A stretch of 37,474 nt of DNA from JACZQZ01 sp046756945 (GTDB taxonomy: Bacteria > Pseudomonadota > Alphaproteobacteria > Rhodospirillales > 2-02-FULL-58-16). The number at the start of each line of letters is the position of its first letter. Within the stretch, counting starts at the first letter, position 1. Positions 1-8,743 of the stretch are shown here, in pieces. The translations under genes were made by a program, and so were the position numbers. The notes under the pieces were generated by a model. That model did no database searches. It saw only the letters and a list, made by a program, of their open reading frames with translations, and was not told the DNA's origin. The DNA lies in assembly GCA_046756945.1 (NCBI GenBank), contig JBHHXI010000009.1, forward strand, positions 1 to 37,474, read 5' to 3'.

Positions 1-224
1 AAAATTATTGTGCAATGTCAGCATGTTACCGGCAAATTTGAGGCCCGATTAGGCTGTTTTTGCAAAAATTCCCTGTATTTTCCCTGTTTAACAGGGAACC
101 CGGCCTTGCGGAACCAGAGAACGGTTCGCTCCGGACTGCCCCCACCAGCATCACGGGGCGCCGCGCTCCTCGCCGGAAACCGCGCAGGACCGTCGTCTCG
201 CGTACGACTCTCTGGGACAGGGCC
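1..224. other. non-coding left edge downstream of the Liv/CoA-ligase operon
   Basis: I find no convincing gene here. The first 100 bases are clearly more AT-rich than the rest of the window and hold TTCCCTGT-type repeats (listed separately). The rest is GC-rich and lies just past the stop codon of the PaaK-like gene on the minus strand, so operon termination should occur here. Short open frames exist but their translations look like nothing I recognise and lack a ribosome binding site. Confidence 0.5.
69..98. repeat. CAGGGAA direct and inverted repeat (hairpin)
   Basis: TTCCCTGT occurs at 69-76 and 80-87, and the reverse complement ACAGGGAA at 91-98. Bases 80-98 form a perfect 9+1+9 inverted repeat. 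Read on the minus strand, the hairpin lies about 130 bases past the operon's last stop codon and is followed by a short run of T, so it could help terminate transcription. Similar CAGGGAA-rich segments are, from memory, dispersed in some alphaproteobacterial genomes. Whether this is a family member cannot be decided here. Confidence 0.55.
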
Positions 225-1469
225 TTAGGCGGGGCCCCGCGCGTCCTCGATCACCTTGCCGTCGTTGGCAAGGGAGCCCGGCCGGGCAAGCGTTACCCGG
301 CCCTTCAGCTTGCACACCGCCTGAACGGTGGCGGTGATGGCGGCGGCAAGGGCGTCGTCGCCGCCGTCGACCTCGCAGTGCAGGGTCATGACGTCCCTGC
401 CGTCTTCGGTGTCGACGACGAGACGGCCTTTGCCGATCTCCGGGTGGCGTTTCAGGACCTCGGCCACCTGCGAGGGGTGGACGAACATGCCCTTCACCTT
501 GGTCGCCTGGTCGGCCCGGCCCATCCAGCCCTTGAGCCGCACGTTGGTGCGCCCGCAGGGGCTGAACCCGGCCAGCACCGCCGACAGATCCCCGGTGGCG
601 AAGCGGATCAGGGGGTATTCCCGGCAAAACGTGGTGACCACCACTTCACCCACCTCGCCCGCGGAAACCGGGTCGCCGGTGCCGGGACGGACGATCTCGA
701 CGATGATCCCCTCGTCCACGATCATGCCTTCCCGGGCCGCCGATTCATACGCGATGAGGCCCACATCGGCGGAGGCGTAACACTGCAGGACGTCAACGCC
801 GAAGTCCTGGATCCCGGCGCGCAGGGGCGGCGGCAACGCCTCGCCGCTGACCAGCGCCTTGGTCAGGCTTGAACAATCGAGGCCCAGCTCGCGGGCCTTT
901 TCCAGGATGATGCCGAGGAACGAGGGCGTCCCCGTGTACGCCTGCGGGCGCAGATCGGCGATGGTGCGCGCCTGCTGCTCGGTTTGTCCGACGCCGCCGG
1001 GGATCACGGCGCAGCCGATGGCGTGCGCCCCCGCCTCCAGCATCGAGCCGGCCGGCGTCAGGTGATAGGAGAAGCAGTTGTGCACCAGGTCGCCCCTGCG
1101 GAACCCCGCCGCGTAAAGGGCCCGTGCCGTGCGCCAGTAGTCGGGGCCTTTGCCCTCGGGATCATAGATCGGCCCCGGCGAAGAGAAGATGCGCCCCAGC
1201 GCGCCGGGCGCAACCGTCGTCAGCCCGCCAAAGGGCGGCTCCTTCTTCTGCAGGCCGGGAAGCTCGGATTTGCGGGTGACGGGCAGCCGCGCCAGGGCCG
1301 CCGGGCCGGTGACGTCGGCGGCGGACACGTCGGCGAGAATCCGGGCGAAACCGGGCGCCCGCGCCTTGGCGTTCCCGATCTGGGCGGGAAGCGCCGCGAA
1401 CAGCGCCGCCTCGCGCGCCGCCGGATCGCGGGTTTCCAGATCGTCGTAGTAGTCGGTGTCTCGCGCCAT
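225..1469 (-). CDS. PaaK-like phenylacetate--CoA ligase family protein
   Basis: This 414-residue protein resembles the phenylacetate-CoA ligase branch of the ANL adenylating superfamily, which makes an acyl-AMP and then an acyl-CoA. Visible features are the SYHLTPAGSMLEAGAHAIG region, the GTPSFLGIILEKA segment, the LIRFATGDLSA motif (the adenylate-binding TGD) and the GRADQATKVKGMFVHPSQV hinge into the C-terminal domain. The usual Ser/Thr/Gly-rich phosphate loop is replaced by SSPGPIYDPEGK, which as I recall is typical of the subgroup found in Liv clusters rather than a sign of decay. The start is the ATG giving MARDTDYYDD; an in-frame upstream ATG would run into livF. It is the last gene of the operon, 16 bases after livF. 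The substrate is unknown; an aromatic or short-chain acid imported by the neighbouring transporter is the simplest inference. Confidence 0.85.
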   Translation of the reverse strand: MARDTDYYDDLETRDPAAREAALFAALPAQIGNAKARAPGFARILADVSAADVTGPAALARLPVTRKSELPGLQKKEPPFGGLTTVAPGALGRIFSSPGPIYDPEGKGPDYWRTARALYAAGFRRGDLVHNCFSYHLTPAGSMLEAGAHAIGCAVIPGGVGQTEQQARTIADLRPQAYTGTPSFLGIILEKARELGLDCSSLTKALVSGEALPPPLRAGIQDFGVDVLQCYASADVGLIAYESAAREGMIVDEGIIVEIVRPGTGDPVSAGEVGEVVVTTFCREYPLIRFATGDLSAVLAGFSPCGRTNVRLKGWMGRADQATKVKGMFVHPSQVAEVLKRHPEIGKGRLVVDTEDGRDVMTLHCEVDGGDDALAAAITATVQAVCKLKGRVTLARPGSLANDGKVIEDARGPA

Positions 1470-1485
1470 GGCCGTCGGACACCCG

Positions 1486-2301
1486 TCAAACCAGCCACCG
1501 CTTGCGCCGCCGGTAGTGCTTGACGTTGCGGAAGCTCTTGCGGCCTCCCGTATCCAGGCCCAGGTAGAATTCCTTGATGTCCTCGTTTTCGCGGAGCGTG
1601 GCGGCGGCCCCATCCATCACCACGCGGCCGTTCTCGAGCACGTAGCCGTAATCGGCGTAGCGCAGCGCCATGTTGGTGTTCTGCTCGGCGAGCAGAAAGC
1701 TCACCTTCTCGTTCTCGTTCAATTCCTTGACGATGTCGAAGATCTCCTCGACCAGCTGCGGCGCCAGTCCCATGGAGGGCTCGTCGAGCAGGATCATCTT
1801 GGGTTTCGCCATGAGGGCACGGCCGAGGGCCGTCATCTGCTGCTCGCCGCCCGAGGTGTAGCCGGCCTGGGCGTCGCGCCGCTCCTGCAAGCGCGGGAAG
1901 TAATGATAGACCATCTCCACGTCCCGCTTGACGGCGGCCTGGCCGTCCTTGCACAGGTAGGCGCCGGTGAGCAGGTTCTCCTCCACGGTCAGGTGCTCGA
2001 AGCACCGGCGGCCCTCCATCACCTGGACGACGCCGCGCTTGACCAGATCGGTCGGCGTGAGCTGGTCGACGCGTTCGCCCCGGAACTCGATGGCCCCCTT
2101 GGTGACGTCGCCGCGCTCGGCGCCCAGCAGGTTGGAAATGGCCTTCAGCGTCGTGCTCTTGCCGGCGCCGTTGGCCCCGAGGAGGGCGACGATGCCCCCC
2201 TCGGGAACGTCCAGCGATACCCCCTTCAACACCAGGATGACGTGATCGTAGATCACCTCGATGTTGTTGACGGCGAGAAGGGGCGCCCCGTTGCCTGTCA
2301 C
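1486..2301 (-). CDS. livF: branched-chain amino acid-type ABC transporter ATPase (LivF family)
   Basis: This is the cytoplasmic ATPase subunit of a Liv/HAAT-type importer, 271 residues from a GTG start (VTGNGAPLLAVNNIEVIYDH). Walker A GANGAGKST is near residues 42-50, the signature appears as SGGEQQM, and Walker B as MILLDEPSMGLAPQ, so it should be catalytically competent. The C-terminus carries a basic tail ending KHYRRRKRW, longer than in E. coli LivF but usual for the version found with CoA ligases. The GTG start lies 38 bases after the binding-protein gene. ATG-initiated upstream alternatives would run back into that gene and are unlikely. The symbol denotes family, not proven leucine transport. 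Confidence 0.9.
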   Translation of the reverse strand: MTGNGAPLLAVNNIEVIYDHVILVLKGVSLDVPEGGIVALLGANGAGKSTTLKAISNLLGAERGDVTKGAIEFRGERVDQLTPTDLVKRGVVQVMEGRRCFEHLTVEENLLTGAYLCKDGQAAVKRDVEMVYHYFPRLQERRDAQAGYTSGGEQQMTALGRALMAKPKMILLDEPSMGLAPQLVEEIFDIVKELNENEKVSFLLAEQNTNMALRYADYGYVLENGRVVMDGAAATLRENEDIKEFYLGLDTGGRKSFRNVKHYRRRKRWLV

Positions 2302-2339
2302 GTCAGGGTCTTTCCGTCCGTTCGACCGGGCGGCGCCGT

Positions 2340-3656
2340 TCAGCAGGCACGCGGCGTGATCTTCTGCTCCTTGGCGTAATCGGCCGCGGCCTTTTCGATC
2401 ATCGGCCGCACCACTTCGCGCATGGGCTTGATCCAGTCGCTGACGAACGACCACTTCTTGCCGTCCCATTGCTGGATGCGCAGCGGCCCCATGGTCTCGT
2501 GGTCGGCGCACGACACCTTGACCGGCTTGGTGAAGCCTGCCATGCCGAGCGCCTTCAGGCGCGCCTGGGTCAGGTTCAGGTTCTCCAGACCCCAGCGCAC
2601 CTGCTCGCCGGTCATCGACTTGTTGCCGAACTTGCCCATGGCGGTGCGGATGGCCTCGACGCCGAACATGGCGTTGACCAGGGTGCGGTTATACAGCACC
2701 TCGCCGATATTGTTCTTCTTGGCCTCGGCCTCGTCGCCGCCGTAGACGTACTTGATGATGTCCTTGTGCACCTGATAACCGGCGCCGGCATCATGGAAGG
2801 TGGTCGACGTGTAGCCGATGGAGCCCCTGCCGCCGGGAATCACGTCGGCGTCGGTCCCCGACCACCAGTTACCGACGAAGTGGTCCATCGGGTAATTGAT
2901 CGCCGCGGCCTCCTTGATGGCCACCGAGTTCATCACGCCCCACCCGGACATGAAGATCCATTTGGGCTTGAGCCGGCGGATCTGCAGCCACGTCGCCTTC
3001 TGTTCCTGACCCGGGTGATCGACGGCCAGCAGGGTCAGCTTGAAGCCGTACTTCTTGGCCAGGACCTTGAGGGTCGGGTTGGCCTCCTTGCCGTAGGCGC
3101 TGTTGTGGTAGACATGGGCGATCTTGACGCCCTGGAGTTTGTCCCACCCGCCTTCCTTCCGGCTTACGTACTTGATGAAGGCCGAGGCCTGGCTCCAGTA
3201 CGTGGTCGGGAAGTTGAAGGCCCACTTGAAGACCCGGCCGTCGGCGGCCGCGGTGCGCCCGTAGCCCATGGACAGGATCGGAACCTTGTCGACCGGCGCC
3301 TTGGGGATCAGCTGATACGTGATGCCGGTGCTGTACGGGTTGACCAGGGAGGCCCCGGTCGGACCCTTGTTCTTCAGCTTCTCGTAGCACTCGACGCCGA
3401 GCTTGGTGTTGTACTTGGTCTCGCACTCCTCGAAAATGATCTTGACGCCGTTGATGCCGCCATCGCGCTTGTTGACCAGCGTGTAATAGTCACGGAATCC
3501 GTTGGCTACCGGGATGCCGCTCGGGGCGTACGGTCCGGTGCGGTAGACGAGCATGGGAATGAATTGTTCGTCGGCGGCGGCCACCTTGGCCGCAAATACG
3601 CCGGTCACGCCGATGGCCACCGCAACGGTGGCCAGTAACAAATGCCGGAACTTCAT
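2340..3656 (-). CDS. Liv-type periplasmic substrate-binding protein
   Basis: This is a 438-residue periplasmic binding protein (Peripla_BP_6 / LivK-like) that captures substrate for LivH/M/F/G. Residues 1 to about 27 are a clear signal peptide: MKFRH, a hydrophobic stretch, then a probable cleavage after an Ala-rich AAKVAAA. The mature part starts near DEQFIPMLVYRTGPYAP, matching the group that binds non-amino-acid ligands. A strong Shine-Dalgarno GGGAGG sits just before the ATG and fixes the start. A 109-base spacer separates it from livM, the widest gap inside the operon, so extra expression from an internal promoter is possible. The ligand cannot be read from sequence; the two CoA ligases in the operon point to a carboxylic acid. 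Confidence 0.92.
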   Translation of the reverse strand: MKFRHLLLATVAVAIGVTGVFAAKVAAADEQFIPMLVYRTGPYAPSGIPVANGFRDYYTLVNKRDGGINGVKIIFEECETKYNTKLGVECYEKLKNKGPTGASLVNPYSTGITYQLIPKAPVDKVPILSMGYGRTAAADGRVFKWAFNFPTTYWSQASAFIKYVSRKEGGWDKLQGVKIAHVYHNSAYGKEANPTLKVLAKKYGFKLTLLAVDHPGQEQKATWLQIRRLKPKWIFMSGWGVMNSVAIKEAAAINYPMDHFVGNWWSGTDADVIPGGRGSIGYTSTTFHDAGAGYQVHKDIIKYVYGGDEAEAKKNNIGEVLYNRTLVNAMFGVEAIRTAMGKFGNKSMTGEQVRWGLENLNLTQARLKALGMAGFTKPVKVSCADHETMGPLRIQQWDGKKWSFVSDWIKPMREVVRPMIEKAAADYAKEQKITPRAC

Positions 3657-3765
3657 CGTTGTCCTCCCTTTAGATGAAACGTCCATTGGTTGGCTTCTTG
3701 AGGTTGGTGAATGTAACATGCCGGCCCCCATCGGCCAACGCGCTTTCGAAATCCCCATTTTCGCC

Positions 3766-4842
3766 TCAGTAGGGGAACGGCCAGCGTCTCAGTTTCTCCT
3801 TGGCGATCTGCCACAGCCGGGCGAACCCGTTCGGTTCCACGATCAGGAGGAAAACGATCAGGCCGCCGAGGATGATCTCCTCGATGTGCTTGGAAAGGTC
3901 GGTGGGCATGGGCAGGTTGACCATGGCCGGCGCGTTGGTCAGGAAGATGGGCACCAGGGTGATGAACGCCGCCCCCAGGATGGAGCCCAGGATGGAACCC
4001 AGGCCGCCGATGATGACCATGAACAGCACCTGGAACGAGACGAAGATGTCGAAGGCCTCGGTCTCGGCGCTGCCCAGCCACAGAAACACGCTCATGGCGC
4101 CGGCCACGCCGCAGTAGAACGAACTGATGGCGAACGCCAGAAGCTTGGTCCGCAGCGGACGGATGCCGATGATCTCGGCGGCCACGTCCATGTCGCGGAT
4201 GGCCATCCACGACCGCCCGATGCGCCCGCGCACCAGGTTCTTGGCGGCCACGGCGAACAGGACGAGGAAGGTGAGGGAAATGAAATAGCGGGCCTCCGCC
4301 GTTGCCTCGGGCCCGGCGACCATGATGCCGAGAAACGTGCGCGGCGGCGCCGTGATGGTGCCCGACGGGTTGTCGTTGTAGAACCAGCCCACCTTGTTGA
4401 ACAGCCACAGGATGAAGAACTGCGCCGCCAGCGTCGCCACGGCCAGATAGAAGCCCTTGATGCGCAGGCTGGGGATGCCGAAGACGATGCCGACCCCGGC
4501 CGCGACGAAACCCGACATCACGAAGACCACCAGGATGTTGATCTCGGGAAAGGCGGTGGTGATCTTGTACGTGGCATAGGCGCCGACGGCCATGAACGCC
4601 CCGGTCCCCAGGCTGAGCTGCCCGGCGTAGCCGGTGAGCAGGTTGAGCCCGATGGCCGCCAGGGCGAAGATGAGGAACGGGATCAGCACCGCCTGCAGCC
4701 AGTACTCGTTGGCGACGAACGGCACCACGCCGTAGGCCACGACCAAGACCAGGGCGATGAACCAGCGGTCCTGGATGATGGGAAAGACCGCCTGGTCCCT
4801 GGCGTAGCTGGTCTTGAACTGGCCGGCCTCGCGGTACAGCAT
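3766..4842 (-). CDS. livM: Liv-type ABC transporter permease (LivM family)
   Basis: This 358-residue inner-membrane permease has multiple hydrophobic helices and the LivM hallmark GLNLLTGYAGQLSLGTGAFM near residues 65-85. It forms the translocation pore with LivH. The N-terminal 30 residues are polar and precede the first helix, as in the family. The start lies 4 bases after the livH stop codon, so translation is probably coupled. The C-terminus ends with a conserved-looking EPNGFARLWQIAKEKLRRWPF segment that normally lies in the cytoplasm. Confidence 0.92.
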   Translation of the reverse strand: MLYREAGQFKTSYARDQAVFPIIQDRWFIALVLVVAYGVVPFVANEYWLQAVLIPFLIFALAAIGLNLLTGYAGQLSLGTGAFMAVGAYATYKITTAFPEINILVVFVMSGFVAAGVGIVFGIPSLRIKGFYLAVATLAAQFFILWLFNKVGWFYNDNPSGTITAPPRTFLGIMVAGPEATAEARYFISLTFLVLFAVAAKNLVRGRIGRSWMAIRDMDVAAEIIGIRPLRTKLLAFAISSFYCGVAGAMSVFLWLGSAETEAFDIFVSFQVLFMVIIGGLGSILGSILGAAFITLVPIFLTNAPAMVNLPMPTDLSKHIEEIILGGLIVFLLIVEPNGFARLWQIAKEKLRRWPFPY

Positions 4843-4846
4843 GCCC

Positions 4847-5782
4847 TCACACCCTTTCGATGATCCGTTCGCCGAACAGCCCCTGGGGGCGGAACAGCAG
4901 GAACACCAGGGCCAGCATGTAGGCGAACCAGCCCTCGATGGCGCCGCCGAACGCCGGCCCCCAGTAGATCTCCGCGATCTTCTCGCCGACCCCGATGATC
5001 AGGCCGCCGATGATGGCCCCCGGGATCGAGGTGAAGCCGCCCAGGATCAACACCGGCAGGGCCTTGAGCGCGATCAGCGACAGCGAGAACTGGACGCCGC
5101 TCTTGGCCCCCCACATGATGCCGGCGACCAGGGCCACGATGCCCGCCACCGACCACACGATGATCCAGATGGTCTTCAGCGGGATGCCGATGGCAAGCGC
5201 CGCCTGGTGGTCGTCGGCCACCGCCCTGAGCGCCCGCCCGATGGTGGTTTTCTGGAAAAACACCGCCAGGACGCCGACCAGGACGGCGGCGATGAGGGCG
5301 GCGAACAGGTCGAATTCGTTCAGCAGGATGCCCCCGACCTCGAAGGATTGGTCCGGGATCCCCACGTTCAGCACCTTGACGTTGCTGCCCCAGGCGATCT
5401 GGCCGACCCCCTGGAGCAGGAAGTCCAGACCGATGGTGGCCATGAACAGGATGATGCCCTCCTGGTTGACCAGGGGCCGCAGCATGATCCGTTCGATGAC
5501 GAACGACAGCACCACCATCACCGCCGCCGTGCCGATGAGCGCCAGCCACACCGGCAATCCGTGCTCCATCAGGCCGACAAGGGTCAGCGCCGCGAACAGC
5601 ACCATGGCCCCCTGGGCGAAGTTGAACACCCCCGACGCCTTGAAGATGAGCACGAAACCCAACGCCACCAGGGAATACATGACCCCGGTCAGCAGGCCGC
5701 CGATGACCACCTCGGCGAGGAAGACCGGCGAATCGGCCATGTCCACGAACGGCGCGATGAACAGAACGTTCACAAGGTCCAT
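4847..5782 (-). CDS. livH: Liv-type ABC transporter permease (LivH family)
   Basis: This 311-residue inner-membrane permease is the LivH partner of LivM. It shows the family segment YSLVALGFVLIFKASGVFNF (residues about 36-55) followed by AQGAMVLFAA, and a C-terminal FRPQGLFGERIIERV as in most LivH proteins. Eight or so hydrophobic segments are visible. It lies between livG (45-base spacer) and livM (4-base spacer) on the same strand. Substrate specificity of these importers is set mostly by the binding protein, so leucine transport should not be assumed. Confidence 0.92.
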   Translation of the reverse strand: MDLVNVLFIAPFVDMADSPVFLAEVVIGGLLTGVMYSLVALGFVLIFKASGVFNFAQGAMVLFAALTLVGLMEHGLPVWLALIGTAAVMVVLSFVIERIMLRPLVNQEGIILFMATIGLDFLLQGVGQIAWGSNVKVLNVGIPDQSFEVGGILLNEFDLFAALIAAVLVGVLAVFFQKTTIGRALRAVADDHQAALAIGIPLKTIWIIVWSVAGIVALVAGIMWGAKSGVQFSLSLIALKALPVLILGGFTSIPGAIIGGLIIGVGEKIAEIYWGPAFGGAIEGWFAYMLALVFLLFRPQGLFGERIIERV

Positions 5783-5827
5783 GGCGGGTTCCGTTCCAGG
5801 GCCTTCAGGTCCATCACCAGGGCGGCG

Positions 5828-6619
5828 TCAGTCATGGGCCACCCCCAGATAGGCGTCGATAACGCCCTGGTCGGCCCGCACATGGTCGGGCGAGCCGTCG
5901 GCGATCTTGCGCCCGTAGTCGAGCACGACGACCCGGTCGCAGATGTCCATCACCACGCCCATGTCGTGTTCGATCAAGGCGATGGTGGTGCCGAACTCTT
6001 CGTTGACGTCGAGGATGAACCGGCACATGTCCTCCTTCTCTTCCAGGTTCATGCCGGCCATGGGCTCGTCGAGCAGCAGGAGTTCGGGCTCGGCGGCCAG
6101 CGCGCGGCCCAGCTCGACGCGCTTTTGCAGGCCGTAGGCCAGGCGGCCGACGGGGGTCTTGCGGATCGCCTCGATCTCCAGGAAGTCGATGATCCGCTCG
6201 ACCGCCCTGCGGTGCTCCAGCTCCTCCGCCCTGGCCGGTCCCAGGTAGAGCGCCTGCCACAGAAAATTCCGGCGCATCTTGGTGTTGCGCCCGGTCATGA
6301 TGTTGTCGAGCGTGCTCATGCCCTTGAACAGCGCGATGTTCTGGAAGGTCCGCGCGATGCCCTGGCGGGCCGCCTCGTGCGGGCGCATCTCCGGTCGGGT
6401 CGTGCCCTGGTAGGTGATCCGTCCCTCGTCGGGATGGTAAAAGCCGTTGATGACGTTGAGCATGGAGCTCTTTCCGGCGCCGTTGGGGCCGATGATGCCG
6501 AGGACCTCGCGGGCGTGCACCTCGAAGGTGACGCCGCTCAACGCCTGCACGCCGCCGAAGGCGAGGCTGATGTCCTCGACCTTCAGCAGAACGTCCCCGA
6601 TGTCCCTGGCGTTGTTCAT
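5828..6619 (-). CDS. livG: Liv-type ABC transporter ATPase (LivG family)
   Basis: This 263-residue ATPase pairs with LivF. Walker A GPNGAGKSS is near residues 44-52, the degenerate but family-typical signature is LAYGLQKRVELGRAL, Walker B is LLLLDEPMAGMN, and the H-loop is IEHDM. The ATG start overlaps the TGA of the upstream acyl-CoA ligase in an ATGA arrangement. Little Shine-Dalgarno sequence precedes it, so translational coupling to the ligase is likely. This ties the ligase firmly to the transporter. Confidence 0.93.
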   Translation of the reverse strand: MNNARDIGDVLLKVEDISLAFGGVQALSGVTFEVHAREVLGIIGPNGAGKSSMLNVINGFYHPDEGRITYQGTTRPEMRPHEAARQGIARTFQNIALFKGMSTLDNIMTGRNTKMRRNFLWQALYLGPARAEELEHRRAVERIIDFLEIEAIRKTPVGRLAYGLQKRVELGRALAAEPELLLLDEPMAGMNLEEKEDMCRFILDVNEEFGTTIALIEHDMGVVMDICDRVVVLDYGRKIADGSPDHVRADQGVIDAYLGVAHD

Positions 6620-8601
6620 GGGGCGTCGTGCGCGTTCGCCTGGCGCGCCGCCGCGCCATGACCCCCGGCCTGCCTCGCCTCGCGGATCCTGAGATCGGCC
6701 TTGATCATGCCGGTGCGGCCGTCCTCGAACGTCACCTTGGCCTCGACCCGGCAGTGGTCGGTGTCGGAATAGAGTGCGTCGATGAGCGCGCCGTACTTCT
6801 CGGCGATGACGCGCCGGCGCACCTTGCGGGTGCGGGTGAGTTCGCCGTCGTCGGCGTCCAGTTCCTTGTGCAGGATCAGGAAACGCTTGATCTGCGACTC
6901 GGCGAGACGGGGTTCGCCCGCCAGGTCCCGGTTGACCTTTTCCACGCATTCCTGGATCAGGTCGTAGACCGGCTCCTGCACGGCGAGGTCGGTATAGCCC
7001 GAGTATGCCATGTTGCGGCGCTCGGCCCAGTCGCCGACCGCCTCCAGGTCGATATTGACGAAGGCGGCGACGTAATCGCGCCCGTGGCCGAAGGCGACCG
7101 CTTCCTTGATGTAGGGAAAGAACTTGAGCTTGTTCTCCAGGTACTTGGGCGCGAAAAGGGTGTTGTCCTTGACCTTGCCCACGTCCTTCGCCCGGTCGAT
7201 GATCTTCAGGTGGCCGTCGGCGTCGAAGAACCCGGCGTCCCCGGTGTGGATCCAGCCCTCCCCGGTCTTGGTCTCCCGGGTCGCCTCGTCGTTCTTGAAG
7301 TACCCCATGAAGACCCCGGGACTGCGGAACATCACCTCGCCGTCGTCGGCGATCCGGATCTCCACCTCCTTGGCCGGCACCCCCACCGTGTCGGGCTTGA
7401 CCTGGCCGTCGGGCTGGATGGTGATGAAGATGGAGGCCTCGGTGGAGCCGTAGAGCTGCTTCACGTTCATGCCCAGCGAGCGGTAGAAGTCGAAAATGTC
7501 CGGCCCGATCGCCTCGCCGGCGGTATAGGCGAGGCGGATGCGGCTGAAGCCGAGGACGTTCTTGAGCGGCTCGTAGACCAGCCAGCGACCGATCCCGTAA
7601 AGCATCCGGTCGGTCAGCGCCACGGGCTCGCCGTCGAGTATCCTGGTGCCCACCCGGCGCGCGTGGCCCATGAAGTAATCGAACATCCGGCGTTTGAGCC
7701 AGCCCGCGTCCTCGATGCGGATCATGACCTGGGTCAGGATGTTCTCGAAGATGCGCGGCGGAGCGAAGAAGTAGGTGACGCCGATCTCGCGCATGTCGGT
7801 GAGCACGGTGTCGCCGCTTTCCGGGCAGCTGACGCAGAACCCGCCGACGTAGGACTGGGCGAAGGAGAAGAGGTTGTCGCCGACCCAGGCCAGGGGCAGG
7901 TAGGCCAGGACCTCCTCGTTTTCGGTGAGGCCCTCGAGCTCGATGCCGTTCCGCGCCGTAACGATCACGTTGTCGAAGCTCAGCATCACGCCCTTGGGGC
8001 GCCCCGTCGTGCCCGATGTATAGAGGAGGATGGCGAGGTCCCCACCCTTGCCCCGGGCGACGGCGGATTCGAAAAAACCGGGGTTGTCGGCGTCGAACCC
8101 GCGTCCCTGTTCCTGGACCTTGGCGTAGGCGTGCAGGCATGGCTGGCCGTACCGGAGCAATCCGCGCGGGTCCTTGAAAATGATGTGTTCGAGCGTCGGG
8201 CAGCGGTCCTTCACCTCGAGGAGCTTGTCCACCTGCTCCTGGTCCTCGACGATGGCGAAACGCGCCCCCACGTGCTCCACCACGTATTGAACTTCCTCCG
8301 CCACCGAATCCTGATAGACCGGCACGGGAACACCGCCCAGTGCCTGGGCCGCGACCATGGCCCAGTAAAGCTGCGGCCGGTTGTCGCCGACGATGACGAC
8401 CATGTCCCCCGGCTTGAAGCCCAGGGCCGCCAGGCCACAGGCGAGGGCACGCACCTCGTCCGCCACCGCGCCCCAGGTCCAGGACTGCCAGATGCCGTAG
8501 TCCTTCTCGCGGACCGCCGGCCGCTCGCCACGCCGGCCGGCGTTATACAGCAGCAGCTTGGGGAAGGTGTCGCAGCGCTCGATGTCGGGCCGGCCGGTCA
8601 T
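6616..8601 (-). CDS. AMP-dependent long-chain-type acyl-CoA synthetase
   Basis: This 661-residue protein belongs to the ANL superfamily, in the long-chain acyl-CoA synthetase (FadD15/ACSL-like) branch. It converts a carboxylic acid, ATP and CoA to acyl-CoA. The phosphate loop YTSGTTGRPKG is at residues about 194-204, followed by the acyl-site region QLYGSTEASI and the A8-region GWIHTGDAGFFDADGHLKII, with K-rich hinge residues. I chose the ATG giving MTGRPDIERCDTFPK, preceded by AGGGG; an ATG ten codons earlier is possible. It is the first gene of the operon. Its stop overlaps livG, and its start overlaps the end of a 29-codon upstream frame. Substrate chain length cannot be inferred safely. 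Confidence 0.9.
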   Translation of the reverse strand: MTGRPDIERCDTFPKLLLYNAGRRGERPAVREKDYGIWQSWTWGAVADEVRALACGLAALGFKPGDMVVIVGDNRPQLYWAMVAAQALGGVPVPVYQDSVAEEVQYVVEHVGARFAIVEDQEQVDKLLEVKDRCPTLEHIIFKDPRGLLRYGQPCLHAYAKVQEQGRGFDADNPGFFESAVARGKGGDLAILLYTSGTTGRPKGVMLSFDNVIVTARNGIELEGLTENEEVLAYLPLAWVGDNLFSFAQSYVGGFCVSCPESGDTVLTDMREIGVTYFFAPPRIFENILTQVMIRIEDAGWLKRRMFDYFMGHARRVGTRILDGEPVALTDRMLYGIGRWLVYEPLKNVLGFSRIRLAYTAGEAIGPDIFDFYRSLGMNVKQLYGSTEASIFITIQPDGQVKPDTVGVPAKEVEIRIADDGEVMFRSPGVFMGYFKNDEATRETKTGEGWIHTGDAGFFDADGHLKIIDRAKDVGKVKDNTLFAPKYLENKLKFFPYIKEAVAFGHGRDYVAAFVNIDLEAVGDWAERRNMAYSGYTDLAVQEPVYDLIQECVEKVNRDLAGEPRLAESQIKRFLILHKELDADDGELTRTRKVRRRVIAEKYGALIDALYSDTDHCRVEAKVTFEDGRTGMIKADLRIREARQAGGHGAAARQANAHDAP

Positions 8602-8687
8602 CGCGCCCCTGAAACGGCCGCGCCCCGCCACTGGCGGAGGATGACTCCCGCCGTCTCCGGCACCATATGGGTTTCGGACAAAATCAT
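8598..8687 (-). CDS. possible 29-residue leader peptide upstream of the acyl-CoA ligase
   Basis: A short frame beginning MILSETHMVPETAGVILRQW is preceded by a very purine-rich AGGGGAGGG directly before its ATG. It ends in a TGA that overlaps the ATG of the acyl-CoA ligase (ATGA). That is the same coupling geometry as the ligase/livG junction, so it may be a leader cistron controlling operon translation. The peptide shows no attenuator-like run of one amino acid and no known motif. The Shine-Dalgarno sequence is closer to the ATG than ideal. It may be chance. Confidence 0.3.
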   Translation of the reverse strand: MILSETHMVPETAGVILRQWRGAAVSGAR

Positions 8688-8743
8688 CCCTCCCCTCTGC
8701 CCGGGCCCTTATTCCTGCCTTGCCGGCCCTGGGCGGGTTAGCT

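Noticed and set aside
60..872. Long plus-strand open frame antisense to the PaaK-like gene
   Set aside because: High-GC shadow frame: Arg/Ala/Gly/His-rich, no ribosome binding site, and the opposite strand encodes a recognisable protein.
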